From NCBI GenBank assembly GCA_963921345.3, contig CAWUFE020000007.1, forward strand, positions 682,001-746,000: a stretch of 64,000 nt of DNA. Reading direction: 5' to 3'. Both the position numbers and the translations under genes were made by a program. A model generated the notes under the pieces. It had not been told where the DNA came from and searched no databases. It saw nothing but the letters and a program-made list of their open reading frames with translations. Positions 50,447 through 59,751 of this stretch are shown in pieces. This stretch comes from Hoeflea_A sp963921345 (GTDB lineage: Bacteria; Pseudomonadota; Alphaproteobacteria; Rhizobiales; Rhizobiaceae). Numbering within the stretch: position 1 is the first letter of the stretch; the number at the start of each line of letters is the position of its first letter.

Positions 50447-53227
50447 CTAGGCGGTCACCGACACGCGGCACCTGGACAGTTCGGCGATATCGGCTGCCGA
50501 TTGCGGGCGGCCGAACAGAAAGCCCTGACCCTGCTGGCAGCCGATGAGTTTCAGGAAGGACCGTTGCTCGTCGGTTTCGACGCCTTCGCAAATGACCGTG
50601 AGACCGAGACCGTCGGCCAGCGTCTTGATCGACTGGACTATCGCCTGCGAAGCCGTGTCGGTCGTGAGATTCCGAACGAACATCTGGTCCATCTTGACCG
50701 CGTCGAGAGGAAATCTCGACAAATAGCCGAATGAGGAGAACCCGGTTCCGAAATCGTCGAGTGCGAAGGAGATACCCAGTGCGTGCAGCGATCTGAGGTT
50801 TTTCATCAGATCGTCCGAGGCCTCGATAAAGGCTGACTCCGTGAACTCGAGATGTAGCCGCTCCGGCGGCAAATCGGCCCCTTCCAGTGCTGTTTTGACA
50901 TCCTCGACGAATCCCTCGCGCTCAAATTGCAGCGCCGAGACATTGACCGAGACCGAGACACGGTCAGGCCAGGTTACGGCATCCTCGCAGGCCCGATGCA
51001 GAATCCATCGACCGAGCTTCTCGACGAAGCCGTTGGCTTCCGCGATCGCGATGAACTCGCCCGGAGAAATCGGGCCCATCTTCGGATGATGCCAGCGCAC
51101 CAGCGCTTCCGCGCCGACGAGTTGGCCGGTCGAAAGCAGCACCTGCGGCTGATAGGCGATGTGGATCTCGCGGCGATCCAGCGCCGACCACAGTTCCCGT
51201 TCGATTTCACGGGCGTGTTCCTGCTTGGCAAAGGACTCGGGATCGAAGACGACAATGCCACTTCCTCCCTTGCGCGTCGCGTCGTCCAGTGCCAGTTCGG
51301 CTTGCGACAGGCTGGTTGCGGCGGGCGTCGGCGTATCGAGCCTGACGGGGGAGATGCCCATGCGCACACCGATTTGTGCACGGATCCCGTCGAGATCGAA
51401 CGGTGCCTCGACGATCTCGGCCAGTTGCCTGCTGAGCGTATGGGCCTCCGCGTCGCTGACGAGGTCGAGCGTGAACAGCGCAAATATGTCTCCGCCGAGC
51501 CGCGCCGTCGGAGACAGATTGAGCTGGCATTCGTTCAATCGCCGGACCACCGCCTGCAGAAGCGCGTCGCCGACCGAACGGCCCAAAGTGGCATTGATCG
51601 TCTTGAACCGGTGCAGATTGAGGGCAAACACCGTCTGCCACCGGTCCTCCGCTGTCCGCTGGCGCAACAAGCTGTTGTCGAGCCGATGCAGAAATTCCGA
51701 CCGGCGCATGGCACCGGTCATTTCGTCAAACCGCGACATGTACTCGAGCCGCGCTTCCTGCAGGTGTTTCTCCGTGATATCGCGCGCGGTGATGCAGGCG
51801 ACATAATGATTCTGGATTTTGCGAAAGCGAAGTCGGCGTCCGGAGAGGCGTGACGGTGTCGTCGTATACTCGATCACCCGACCGGATGGCAGCTCCAGCA
51901 ATCGTGGCTCTGCGTCGGCGGCGCTGTTCCATTGGTCGGCTTGCATCAACCGAATGCTGTCCTTCGCGCTGATAACCAATTCGGTCGGAACAAGCTTCGA
52001 CAGACGGCGCATCGGATTCAGGCCGGGATCGAAACCCAGAATCTCCGGAGCACGCCGACTGGTTTCAAGAACCATCCCGTCCTCATCGACGATCAGGATG
52101 GCGTCCGAGCTGTCGCCGATGATCCGCGTCAGCATGTGCCGCATATTGCTGGCTTCGATGCTGGTTTGCAGAACCTTCCACCGCCGGACAGTCAGCTCGT
52201 TGAGTGCTCGCGTTACGGCGTAAAGCCAGAGAAGCACCTGTACCGGTGCCGTTGGCAACAGGATCGCAAACCGCTTTTGCAGGACGAATGCCGCTACCGA
52301 GACGAAAGCCGCAAGCCCGAAACAGATGATCAGTTGATGAGACAGCTCGGAGAAACGCCGCGACCAGGAAAGCGCAAACAGCAACAGGGTGAAAAAGGCC
52401 AATATCGGCGTCGATGGAACCGAGCGCAGGCTGCGGTCCTGCATCAGAGTTTCGGCTGCGAGAATCTGGACGAGCGGGCTCGGCAACATGCCGTGGACCG
52501 GAACGATGTAGTTGGCACCGACCTCGACGGCATGCGTGCCGACGATGACGGATTTTCCGCGCAGTTTCCCCGGATCGATTTCGCCGTCCAACAGGTCGAC
52601 GGCCGAATAGGTCGGAATCGTGGTCGGCGAAATGGCGTAGTCGATGACCAAATGCGAGCCGGGCTGGACCGAGTCACGGCTGAGGAGGGTGGCGACCGAT
52701 GGAACAAACCGGCCGTCGACCATCCTTTCGTAAGGCAAAGTGCGCGCGAAACCATCGGTCTGGACCGGGATATCCGATACCCCCAGACGAGTTTTGTCGA
52801 TCAGCGCTGGATAGGGCAGTACAAATCCACCGGCGCGCCCAGCGGTCGGATCGTAACGGACGGGCAGGATGACCCTGCCACCAGCCTTCGCGAGAGCTTG
52901 CTCAAGCCGCTCGTCCGCCCCTTGTGATGACGCGGTGCTGAGGTCCAGGTCCAGGACGATATCCGCAGCGCCGGCGGCAACCAGACGGTCCACGATCTCC
53001 GCCGTCTTGCTGCGTGGCCAAGGCCACAAGCCCACCCGGTCGAGGCTGGCCTTGTCGATCGACAGGTAAACGATGTCCTGGGATGCCGGTCGCTCGTAGA
53101 GCTGCATGCGTTGCTCGTCGAGCGCATTTTGCAGCCCTTTCAGGCTTCCCGACCATTGCGCCCAGAAAACGAACAGCAGAATGACGGGCAGCCAGACGAA
53201 ACCCCAATATGTGTACGGTCTTTCCAT
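50447..53227 (-). CDS. CHASE2-PAS-GGDEF-EAL signalling protein (likely c-di-GMP phosphodiesterase)
   Basis: 926 residues. One membrane helix (8-26), an extracytoplasmic CHASE2 sensor (about 40-265), three helices (about 273-290, 297-316, 322-340), a PAS-like domain (365-485), GGDEF (495-660) and EAL (675-915). The GGDEF site reads GGDIF (578-582), so cyclase activity is doubtful. The EAL domain is intact: EALVRW (707-712), VSVNVSALQF, EFTESAF, LDDFGTGFSS, KMDQMFV and EGVETDEQ. So it probably degrades c-di-GMP in response to an external signal; the degenerate GGDEF may bind GTP as an allosteric activator. Confidence 0.88.
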   Translation of the reverse strand: MERPYTYWGFVWLPVILLFVFWAQWSGSLKGLQNALDEQRMQLYERPASQDIVYLSIDKASLDRVGLWPWPRSKTAEIVDRLVAAGAADIVLDLDLSTASSQGADERLEQALAKAGGRVILPVRYDPTAGRAGGFVLPYPALIDKTRLGVSDIPVQTDGFARTLPYERMVDGRFVPSVATLLSRDSVQPGSHLVIDYAISPTTIPTYSAVDLLDGEIDPGKLRGKSVIVGTHAVEVGANYIVPVHGMLPSPLVQILAAETLMQDRSLRSVPSTPILAFFTLLLFALSWSRRFSELSHQLIICFGLAAFVSVAAFVLQKRFAILLPTAPVQVLLWLYAVTRALNELTVRRWKVLQTSIEASNMRHMLTRIIGDSSDAILIVDEDGMVLETSRRAPEILGFDPGLNPMRRLSKLVPTELVISAKDSIRLMQADQWNSAADAEPRLLELPSGRVIEYTTTPSRLSGRRLRFRKIQNHYVACITARDITEKHLQEARLEYMSRFDEMTGAMRRSEFLHRLDNSLLRQRTAEDRWQTVFALNLHRFKTINATLGRSVGDALLQAVVRRLNECQLNLSPTARLGGDIFALFTLDLVSDAEAHTLSRQLAEIVEAPFDLDGIRAQIGVRMGISPVRLDTPTPAATSLSQAELALDDATRKGGSGIVVFDPESFAKQEHAREIERELWSALDRREIHIAYQPQVLLSTGQLVGAEALVRWHHPKMGPISPGEFIAIAEANGFVEKLGRWILHRACEDAVTWPDRVSVSVNVSALQFEREGFVEDVKTALEGADLPPERLHLEFTESAFIEASDDLMKNLRSLHALGISFALDDFGTGFSSFGYLSRFPLDAVKMDQMFVRNLTTDTASQAIVQSIKTLADGLGLTVICEGVETDEQRSFLKLIGCQQGQGFLFGRPQSAADIAELSRCRVSVTA

Positions 53228-53482
53228 ATCGGGTCAGGGGGAGGTTGCCGGCACAAGGCCGGGTTGCCTTCGATCATCAGGATATCGGCAGAGCGACACG
53301 CGCCGGCCGATAGTGCCGCTGCAAGGACCGGCGGACGGAGTGCAAAAAAACGAAATCAAGTACCTTTTGACCGGGCACACAACGAGATACCCCTAAATAA
53401 TATGTGGGAAGTGTCGTCCAACTTGGTAAAGATCCGATAAAAATCGGACGTGACGAGATCGGTGTGGAACCGACGCCAACGG
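53228..53482 (-). promoter_or_regulatory. 255-bp control region of the GGDEF-EAL gene
   Basis: No reading frame of merit. The stretch 53380-53450 is AT-rich (CCCTAAATAATATGTGGG, GATCCGATAAAAATCGGACG) compared with the neighbours; GATAAAAATC forms a small dyad. Probably contains the promoter, but no clear -35/-10 pair is seen. Confidence 0.25.
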
Positions 53483-54247
53483 TCAGTCGGCAATGATCAT
53501 CCGGACATTCGAATCCCGGCACATCGCTGCAATCGCACGAGGCGGCTGAGCGTCGGTTATGAAGATGTCGATGTCCTTGAGGCGGCCGATCTGGACCGGA
53601 GCTCTGCGCTGGAACTTCATGGTGTCGGCGACGAGGATCGTCTTGCGGGCCTGCTCGATAATGACCTGTGAAACGCGGACCTCCCGGTAGTCGAAATCGA
53701 GCAATTCGCCGTCCTCGTCGATGGCGGAGGTACCAATGACGGCAAAATCCACCTTGAACTGCCGGATCAGGTCGACCGCCGCGGCGCCGACGATGCCGCG
53801 GTCGCTCTTGCGAACCATTCCGCCGGTGACCACCACTTCGGCGCCTTCCGCTTCGGAAAGAATGAAGGCGACATTGAGGTTGTTTGTGATGGCCAGCAGG
53901 CCTTCATGGTGCCTGAGCGCGTAGGCGACCTGTTCGGTCGTCGTGCCGATGTTGAGTATGACCGACGAATTGTTGGGGATCAGGTCGGCCACTGCCTGGG
54001 CGATCCTGGCCTTTCCCCCGGAGGCCAGCTCGCGTCGCGACTGATAGGCAAGGTTGACGGTGTTGGACGGAAATACCGCGCCACCATGCACCCGCTGCAA
54101 TTTCTCCAGATCGCAGAGTTCATTGAGATCCTTGCGGATCGTCTGTGGCGTAACCCCGAATCGTGCAGCCAGACTTTCGACCTCGACGCGGCCGTCGCGT
54201 CGGGCAATATCCAGAATGTCGATCTGCCGCGGCTGCAGTAATTGCAC
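53483..54247 (-). CDS. DeoR/GlpR family regulator
   Basis: 254 residues from the GTG at 54247, 8 bp after AGGGAG; a GTG two codons upstream is too close to the Shine-Dalgarno. N-terminal DeoR helix-turn-helix (about 5-58, RQIDILDIARRDGRVEVESLAARFGVTPQTIRKDLNEL) and the phospho-sugar-binding DeoRC domain with NIGTTTEQVAYALRHH and the C-terminal VADTMKFQRRAPVQIG. Usually represses sugar or polyol catabolism; no target is adjacent except possibly the VOC gene. Confidence 0.88.
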   Translation of the reverse strand: MQLLQPRQIDILDIARRDGRVEVESLAARFGVTPQTIRKDLNELCDLEKLQRVHGGAVFPSNTVNLAYQSRRELASGGKARIAQAVADLIPNNSSVILNIGTTTEQVAYALRHHEGLLAITNNLNVAFILSEAEGAEVVVTGGMVRKSDRGIVGAAAVDLIRQFKVDFAVIGTSAIDEDGELLDFDYREVRVSQVIIEQARKTILVADTMKFQRRAPVQIGRLKDIDIFITDAQPPRAIAAMCRDSNVRMIIAD

Positions 54248-54342
54248 TTTCACGTCTCCCTGACTGGCGATGCAATCATTGCGATTCTCGCAACGGATTT
54301 CAAATCGACCACAGCATGTCCCATGCGGTCGGGAACAGATCC

Positions 54343-54684
54343 TCAGGCAGGTCGATCGTGACGGGGCTGATAAAAGGCGATGGTACCGCCGCCCGGCAGC
54401 GTGAGGCTCGACAGGAGTCCCCATCCTTCATCGCGGACTGGGCCGCATTCCACCCCCTTGGCCTGCAATTTGCCACGGCAGGCCTCGACGTCGTCGCACA
54501 TGAAATAGAATTCATGGGCCTGGCTGGATTCGTGCGGATGAAACGCGACCTCGGACGGCGGCAGAGCAAAGATCAGCCAGCCGTTTCCCGCATCGACACC
54601 CGACAGCCCGAGAACGTCGCGGCAGAACGCCCGGTCGGCGTTCGCATCCTGCGAATAAATCACCACATGAGCTCCGTTGAACAT
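54343..54684 (-). CDS. VOC family protein
   Basis: 113 residues from the ATG at 54684 (GGAGG 5 bp upstream). A single glyoxalase/bleomycin-resistance-type domain: FNGAHVVIYSQDANADRAFCRDVLGLSGV at the start, FHPHESSQAHEFYFMCDDV in the middle and LTLPGGGTIAFYQPRH at the end, with candidate metal ligands His and Glu. Single-domain VOC proteins act as dimers; reaction unknown. Divergent from the ThuA gene. Confidence 0.8.
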   Translation of the reverse strand: MFNGAHVVIYSQDANADRAFCRDVLGLSGVDAGNGWLIFALPPSEVAFHPHESSQAHEFYFMCDDVEACRGKLQAKGVECGPVRDEGWGLLSSLTLPGGGTIAFYQPRHDRPA

Positions 54685-54785
54685 CGGACCCTCCATCAAA
54701 TCCACCGAGGCGGAAGCGTTGACACCGGTTGAACTATAACCGACGCCCGCGATAAACGGGAGAACGAGCGGAGGTCGACAAGCCA

Positions 54786-55466
54786 ATGAGCAACGGAAAG
54801 CAAACCGCGGTGACAAGGAGAGCGCTTATCGTCTGGGGAGGTTGGGACGGACACACGCCGCAGCGAAGCGCCGAGATCGTTGGCGACATGCTTGCTGGTC
54901 ACGGATTTGACGTATCGCTGGAGAACACCACCGCGGCCTATGCCGATCCGCAGCTTGGCGACAACGACCTTATTGTCCCCGCCGTCACCATGGCGCGGAT
55001 CGAAAAGGAGGAATTGCAGAACCTGCTCGCCGCCGTGCGGGCGGGCAGCGGCATTGCCGGTTTTCACGGGCTGATGTGCGATTCCTTCCGGAACGAACCC
55101 GATTACCAGTTCATGACCGGCGGGCAGTGGGTGGCCCACCCCGGCGATATCATCGATTACCGTGTCAACATCGCCAAAGCCGACGATCCGATCGTCGCGG
55201 GCATCGGCGACTTCGATTACCGCTCCGAGCAATACTACATGCATGTCGACCCCAGCAACGAGGTGCTGGCGACGACACGCTTCGACGGCACCCATTTCGA
55301 CGAAATCGACGGAGCCGTCGTGCCGGTCGTCTGGAAACGCCGATACGGCAAAGGGCGGGTTTTCTACAGTTCGCTCGGGCATGTCGCTGACGAATTCGCC
55401 GTCCCGCAAATGCGAACGATATTCGAGCGCGGTGCGCTTTGGGCGGCGCGTGGGCAGGGCGAGTGA
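54786..55466 (+). CDS. ThuA domain protein
   Basis: 226 residues. GATase-like fold: ALIVWGGWDGHTPQRSAEI at the N-terminus, GIAGFHGLMCDSF in the middle and DGAVVPVVWKRRYGKGRVFYSSLGHVADEF, the typical ThuA end. ThuA proteins are linked to trehalose and other carbohydrate metabolism, but no enzyme activity is secure. Overlaps the next gene, a GNAT enzyme, by 4 bp (GTGA). Confidence 0.85.
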   Translation: MSNGKQTAVTRRALIVWGGWDGHTPQRSAEIVGDMLAGHGFDVSLENTTAAYADPQLGDNDLIVPAVTMARIEKEELQNLLAAVRAGSGIAGFHGLMCDSFRNEPDYQFMTGGQWVAHPGDIIDYRVNIAKADDPIVAGIGDFDYRSEQYYMHVDPSNEVLATTRFDGTHFDEIDGAVVPVVWKRRYGKGRVFYSSLGHVADEFAVPQMRTIFERGALWAARGQGE

Positions 55467-55915
55467 GCAAACTGTCGATCAGGCAGGCGGGCCCGGCGGA
55501 TGCCGAGGCCATTGCCGCCGTCTTTTCTCCATCCTTGCGTCTGCTTGCCTTTCTGCCGCCGCTTCATACGGTCGCCGAGGATCGTTGGTTCATCGAGAAT
55601 GTGATCCTGAAGGAATGCTCGGTGACCGTCGCCGAACTCGAAGGCAGGATCGTTTCGTTCCTGGCCCGCGATGGCCGCGAGATCCGCCTGCTGCACACCG
55701 ATCCAGCGCACATTGGCCGCGGAGCGGGCTCAATGCTCGTCGACGCTGCCAAGGAGAGCGGCGAAGAGGTGCTGGAACTGTGGTGCTTTCAGGCGAATGA
55801 AGGCGCCCGACGTTTTTACGAACGACACGGCTTTTCGGCGATCCGGTTTACCGATGGTGCGCAAAACGAGGAAAAACTGCCCGATGTCCGCTACCGATGG
55901 ATCGCGTCCACATAA
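55463..55915 (+). CDS. GNAT family N-acetyltransferase
   Basis: 150 residues from a GTG overlapping the thuA-like stop. Typical GNAT layout: SIRQAGPADAEAIAAVF, the acetyl-CoA loop DPAHIGRGAGSMLVDAA and ANEGARRFYERHGFSAIR. Unknown acceptor. Translational coupling to ThuA suggests the same process. Confidence 0.85.
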   Translation: MSKLSIRQAGPADAEAIAAVFSPSLRLLAFLPPLHTVAEDRWFIENVILKECSVTVAELEGRIVSFLARDGREIRLLHTDPAHIGRGAGSMLVDAAKESGEEVLELWCFQANEGARRFYERHGFSAIRFTDGAQNEEKLPDVRYRWIAST

Positions 55916-55936
55916 AGTTCCGAAGGGCAGGCCCAG

Positions 55937-56266
55937 TCAGGATTGCCGGTGGGCGGCATGGGGAACGGATGCGAGAGTCAAAAAAGTCCGGTCCTCGCGC
56001 AGCAGAAACCTTTCGCGCTGGGCAAACGCGTAATTTTCCTGGCCGATAGGGTCTTCGGATAGTCGTGCCCGATAGCGTTCGTAGGCGGCGAGACTGTCGA
56101 CGTGGTAGACGCCGTAGGCAAGTGTCGACGACCCTTCATGCGGCGCAAAGTAACCGACAAGATCGGCGCCGCAACGCGGGATTGCCTGGCCCCAGTTGCG
56201 GGCGTAGCGGACAAACTGTTCCCTTTTCGTCGGATCGATCTGGTAGCGGATGAAACAGGTGATCAT
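55937..56266 (-). CDS. NIPSNAP family protein
   Basis: 109 residues, one ferredoxin-like alpha/beta domain. Starts MITCFIRYQIDPTKREQFVRYARNW and has YHVDSLAAYERYRARLSEDP, as in NIPSNAP proteins. AAAGGAG lies 7 bp upstream. Function in bacteria unknown. Possibly downstream in a unit with the VOC dioxygenase, 93 bp apart. Confidence 0.78.
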   Translation of the reverse strand: MITCFIRYQIDPTKREQFVRYARNWGQAIPRCGADLVGYFAPHEGSSTLAYGVYHVDSLAAYERYRARLSEDPIGQENYAFAQRERFLLREDRTFLTLASVPHAAHRQS

Positions 56267-56359
56267 GATCTGGCTCCTTTCGGTACAGATCGGATGACAC
56301 GTTTCACGCGAGCATTGCTTCGATGACGGTCGAACCGAGGAGCCGCCGGATTCCGTCGC

Positions 56360-57292
56360 TCAATCGGCAAGCGGTGGCAGGCTGTCCTCCAGACTTGCCC
56401 GCAAATGGGCGTGCTGCGACGGCAGTTTCAACGCGGTTCCAAGGTTGGCAATGTCCTCGTCCCGGTCGAAACCCGGCTCGTCGGTGGCCACTTCGAACAG
56501 AATGCCGCCCGGCGTCCGAAAGTAGATTGCCCAGAAGTAATCCCGGTCGATCACCTCGGTGACCTGAAATCCGGCATCGACGAGGGAACCACGCATGGTC
56601 AGCTGCGCGGCCCGGTCGGCGACGGCGAAGGCCACATGGTGTACCGAACCGGCTCCTTGTTGCGCCGGTTCGCCATCGGGTTTGGCAAGGAGGTCGACGA
56701 CATTCGCCCCGTTGCCGCCCGGCACCTCATAGCGTCGGTGAGCGCCATCTTTGCCCGCCAGCTCGTAACCCATCAGGTCGAGAAGTTCGGCCATAGGCTC
56801 GACATCGGATACATGAAGCGCAACGGAATGAAATCCGCGGATCGCGTGTTCCTCAGGAAGGCCGGCGCCGGTCCAGAACGAACGCGGGTCGCCGGCAGTT
56901 TCGACAAGCGCCAGCACTTCACCGTCCGGTCCCGAAAAACGAAGCATGGAATCGCCGAAACGGGCGGTCTCGGCGATGTCTTCCACATCGAGACTCTCGA
57001 GGCGTTCGCGCCAATAGGACAACGCCCCGGCGGGGACTGTGTAGATGGTCTCTCCAACCTCACCGGCCCCATGCCGTCCCCGCGCCGACCCCGGAAACGG
57101 AAAATAGGTGATGACCCCGCCTGGCGTGCCGACCGTGTCGCCGTAATAGAGGTGATACACTTCCGGCCGGTCGAAATTGACGGTTTTCTTGACCCTGCGC
57201 TGGCCGAGAACCTGGGTGAAAAAGTCGTTGTTCTCCTGAGCGCCGCTGGCCAGCAGCGTCACGTGGTGAAGTCCCTTTATCGGCGAGGTCAT
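56360..57292 (-). CDS. ring-cleaving dioxygenase-like VOC protein
   Basis: 310 residues: two VOC modules, the first with IKGLHHVTLLASGAQENNDFFTQVLGQRRVKKTVNFD (His in LHHVT) and YYGDTVGTPGGVITYF, the second with GFHSVALHVSDVE and YFRTPGGILFEVATDEPGF. This is the MhqO/YkcA type, linked in Bacillus to hydroquinone degradation. Metal ligands (His, His, Glu) appear preserved. GGGAGAGA precedes the ATG. Confidence 0.85.
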   Translation of the reverse strand: MTSPIKGLHHVTLLASGAQENNDFFTQVLGQRRVKKTVNFDRPEVYHLYYGDTVGTPGGVITYFPFPGSARGRHGAGEVGETIYTVPAGALSYWRERLESLDVEDIAETARFGDSMLRFSGPDGEVLALVETAGDPRSFWTGAGLPEEHAIRGFHSVALHVSDVEPMAELLDLMGYELAGKDGAHRRYEVPGGNGANVVDLLAKPDGEPAQQGAGSVHHVAFAVADRAAQLTMRGSLVDAGFQVTEVIDRDYFWAIYFRTPGGILFEVATDEPGFDRDEDIANLGTALKLPSQHAHLRASLEDSLPPLAD

Positions 57293-57369
57293 GCCGTCTC
57301 TCCCATCCGTGCCGTTGGTCTGGAATATGGGGCAGGAACGGCCAGGGACCAGAGTGGCCTGAAACCGGC

Positions 57370-58191
57370 TCAGTCGGCGGGCGGCCAGATTTCAAGAGCT
57401 TCCAGAAACCGTCTCGCCAGCGGTTCCCGTAGCTGTGCCTCCGCCGGCGTATTGACATCGAGATTCATGGCAAACGGCAGGATCCGGTCTCCCTTCTCGA
57501 CCCAGCCAACCCACCAGACGATCTGCGGATCCGGCGCGGTACTCCAGCCGGATTTGGCATAAAGCGTCGAGCCGTTCAGCGTTTCCACGCGAATGATGTC
57601 GCGCACGATGAGCTGGTGGTCCGTGGCGGCAGCGAGTTCCTGCCGCGCCAGACGCGCGAGGAATTCGGTCTGTTCGATGGCGCTGATCGCCAGCGGCCCG
57701 ACCAGCCAGAAATTCTCGACGTTGTCCCCGGTCGTGCGATTGCCGTATTCGAGCGTCGTGAGCCACTGCCGATAACGTTCCAATCCGATCCGCCGGGCCA
57801 GCTCCTGGTAGATCGGTACGTTGGAGACGGCGATGGCGTCGCGCATCGACATATCGCTTTCCCAGGCCTTGACCGGTTGCGGTTTGCCGCCGAAGGGGAT
57901 GATCTCGTTTTCATCGGCAACCGCCATGGTTTCCAGCGCGATCAGGCTGTTGGCGATCTTGAAGGTGGACGCCGGGTAGAGCCGCCGGTCGGCCCGTTCC
58001 GCATTGACGACCAGCTGCCGATCGGCGTCGACGTCGAGCAGGACGAATGTTCCGGTGACGCCCGCCCGGTCGAATAGCTGTTGGAGGTCCGGGCGTTCGA
58101 GGCGCTCCGCTGCCTGCAGCCCGACCGTCACCCAGAAGACGAACGCCACCGACAGGGCAGAGGGGACGGAGTTACGAAACAGAGTCGGCAT
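57370..58191 (-). CDS. class D beta-lactamase (OXA-type)
   Basis: 273 residues with a signal peptide (cleavage near LQAAER, residue 28). All class D motifs are present: S75-T-F-K78 (active serine; Lys78 is carbamylated in this class), S123-N-V125, Y149-G-N151 and K213-S-G215, followed by WWVGWVE. It hydrolyses beta-lactams in the periplasm and is probably chromosomal: no integron, insertion sequence or resistance cassette borders it. The SNV-to-YGN spacing is normal. Regulation not visible. Confidence 0.92.
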   Translation of the reverse strand: MPTLFRNSVPSALSVAFVFWVTVGLQAAERLERPDLQQLFDRAGVTGTFVLLDVDADRQLVVNAERADRRLYPASTFKIANSLIALETMAVADENEIIPFGGKPQPVKAWESDMSMRDAIAVSNVPIYQELARRIGLERYRQWLTTLEYGNRTTGDNVENFWLVGPLAISAIEQTEFLARLARQELAAATDHQLIVRDIIRVETLNGSTLYAKSGWSTAPDPQIVWWVGWVEKGDRILPFAMNLDVNTPAEAQLREPLARRFLEALEIWPPAD

Positions 58192-58348
58192 GCGGTCCTC
58201 GCGATCATGATGGGAATCGCCGCGATTTGGTCATGCAATTGTGGATTGACCAAGGCTGTTTGCGAGACTCAATGACGCACCGCCGCGTCCGACCATCGGC
58301 ACGACGGCGCGGCTTCAGCCCCAACCGCCGCTTCGGCAACGGGCGCCG

Positions 58349-58843
58349 CTAGCCAGTATTCGGCGTGAAGTACATGACCATGATGGCTTCGCCGGAAACG
58401 ACCCGGCGCTCCGCCTTGCCAAAGCCGGCTTTTTCATAGGCACGGCAGGCGCGGATATTGTCGGCCTCCGGATCGATGACGACTTCCGGGGCTCCGCTTG
58501 CCAGAAGTTCGATGGCCAACTGACGCAGATAGCCAGAGCCGTGTCCCTTGCCCAGCATCGTGGGTTCGCCGACGAAAGTGTCGATGGCACGGCTTCCGGC
58601 GGGTAAATGAGCAAGATGCTCCTGCGGCCAGCTGTGCACTTCATAGTGCTGCACATAGGCAAATGGCTGTCCGTCGACGGCGACGATCAGGTTCGCCATC
58701 CGGTCTTCCTGGAGATCCTCCTCGATGAGGCCGAGCTCATGGTCCGGATCGCCCCACCATTTGCGCACCTCCGGCGTGGCGAGCCAGCGGCGCAGCATGG
58801 GAAAATCAGCCCTGGTGACGGGCTTGAAGGAATATCTTGTCAT
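58349..58843 (-). CDS. AAC(6')-like GNAT acetyltransferase
   Basis: 164 residues from the ATG at 58843. Similar to the aminoglycoside 6'-N-acetyltransferase branch: FKPVTRADFPMLRRWLATPEVRKWWGDPDHE, then TFVGEPTMLGKGHGSGYLRQLA (acetyl-CoA loop) and DPEADNIRACRAYEKAGF. Many chromosomal relatives are not resistance enzymes, so the acceptor is uncertain; siderophore-type acceptors are another option for proteins that read this way. Flanked by the class D beta-lactamase and a LysE exporter. Confidence 0.78.
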   Translation of the reverse strand: MTRYSFKPVTRADFPMLRRWLATPEVRKWWGDPDHELGLIEEDLQEDRMANLIVAVDGQPFAYVQHYEVHSWPQEHLAHLPAGSRAIDTFVGEPTMLGKGHGSGYLRQLAIELLASGAPEVVIDPEADNIRACRAYEKAGFGKAERRVVSGEAIMVMYFTPNTG

Positions 58844-58898
58844 GTTCTTGTGGCCCCTTGCGACGGGGAGGCTGTGTCGCCAATCCAATCGAACAGAA

Positions 58899-59540
58899 TC
58901 AACTGCGGCTCATCAGCAACCTTATTCCGGCGAATGCAAAAAACGCACCGAGCAGCCCCTGGATCCAGCGTCGCGCCGAAGCATAAATCCGCACCATCAC
59001 CGGAGTCGAGAATGCCATCGCGTAGAGAGTGTGGATCGTCACCGAAAGCAGAGCGGTGCCAGCCACAATGACGAAGGCGACCCAGAAGGGTGCCTTGTGG
59101 TCAAGTCCCAGCGAGATGATCGCTACCCAGGCCAGCGCCGCCTTGGGATTGGTCATCTGGATGGTCAGACCACGCAGAAAATAGCCGACCGGCGTTCGCT
59201 TTCCGCCACTGAGTTTCTTTGCATGAACGTCCTGCGACGAGGCGGCCGCGCGCAGGGATTTGTAGGCGAGCCACAGCAGGTAGAGCCCGCCGGCGATCTT
59301 GATGACGATCATGGCCGAAGCATAGGTCACAAGAAGCGCCGAGAGGCCGAAAGCCGTCAAAAGCGCCCAGCAAAGGGATCCGAACGAAACGCCAAGAGCA
59401 AGTGCGACACCCGATCTGCGGTCGACGGCCATCGAGGTTCCCATAACGGCCAGAACATTCGGTCCGGGGCTGGCGATACTGATCAGAAAAGCCGCATAGG
59501 CCAGCAGGATTCCGGGCAGGTAAGTCGACAGTTCGTGCAT
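58899..59540 (-). CDS. LysE/RhtB family amino acid exporter
   Basis: 213 residues from the ATG at 59540. Starts YLPGILLAYAAFLISIASPGPNVLAVMGTSMAVDRRSG, the LysE signature with GPN in the first loop, and continues with GLTIQMTNPKAALAW. Six helices predicted. Exports basic or neutral amino acids, or related compounds. Divergent from the chromate operon over a 211-bp gap. Confidence 0.88.
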   Translation of the reverse strand: MHELSTYLPGILLAYAAFLISIASPGPNVLAVMGTSMAVDRRSGVALALGVSFGSLCWALLTAFGLSALLVTYASAMIVIKIAGGLYLLWLAYKSLRAAASSQDVHAKKLSGGKRTPVGYFLRGLTIQMTNPKAALAWVAIISLGLDHKAPFWVAFVIVAGTALLSVTIHTLYAMAFSTPVMVRIYASARRWIQGLLGAFFAFAGIRLLMSRS

Positions 59541-59635
59541 GCCGCATCGTCCTCGTTCTTGGAATGTTCCGACAGTTGCACATGGCCATGGCCGATGCAA
59601 CCGGCCTTCGGCGGTTGCCGGAACACTGCTGACAA

Positions 59636-59652
59636 CCCTTGACCGGTAAGGG
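59636..59652. promoter_or_regulatory. inverted repeat upstream of chromate operon
   Basis: CCCTT-GACCGGT-AAGGG (5-bp arms, 7-base centre that itself contains ACCGGT). It lies 99 bp before the chrB-like start and 95 bp from the divergent LysE start. A TTGACC hexamer (59639-59644) overlaps it and could be a -35 box. Confidence 0.4.
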
Positions 59653-59751
59653 CTATATCTGCGACAAAACAGCTATGGGGTCTGCGAACGCCCCGTGAGG
59701 CGACAGCCCAAGCTTCGTATCCAACCGAAATCAATCAGGGAAGGATGCGTC

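Noticed and set aside
58349..58843. Calling the acetyltransferase a definite aminoglycoside resistance gene
   Set aside because: The AAC(6')-like pattern is shared by many chromosomal GNAT enzymes with other substrates, so only a family-level call is made.
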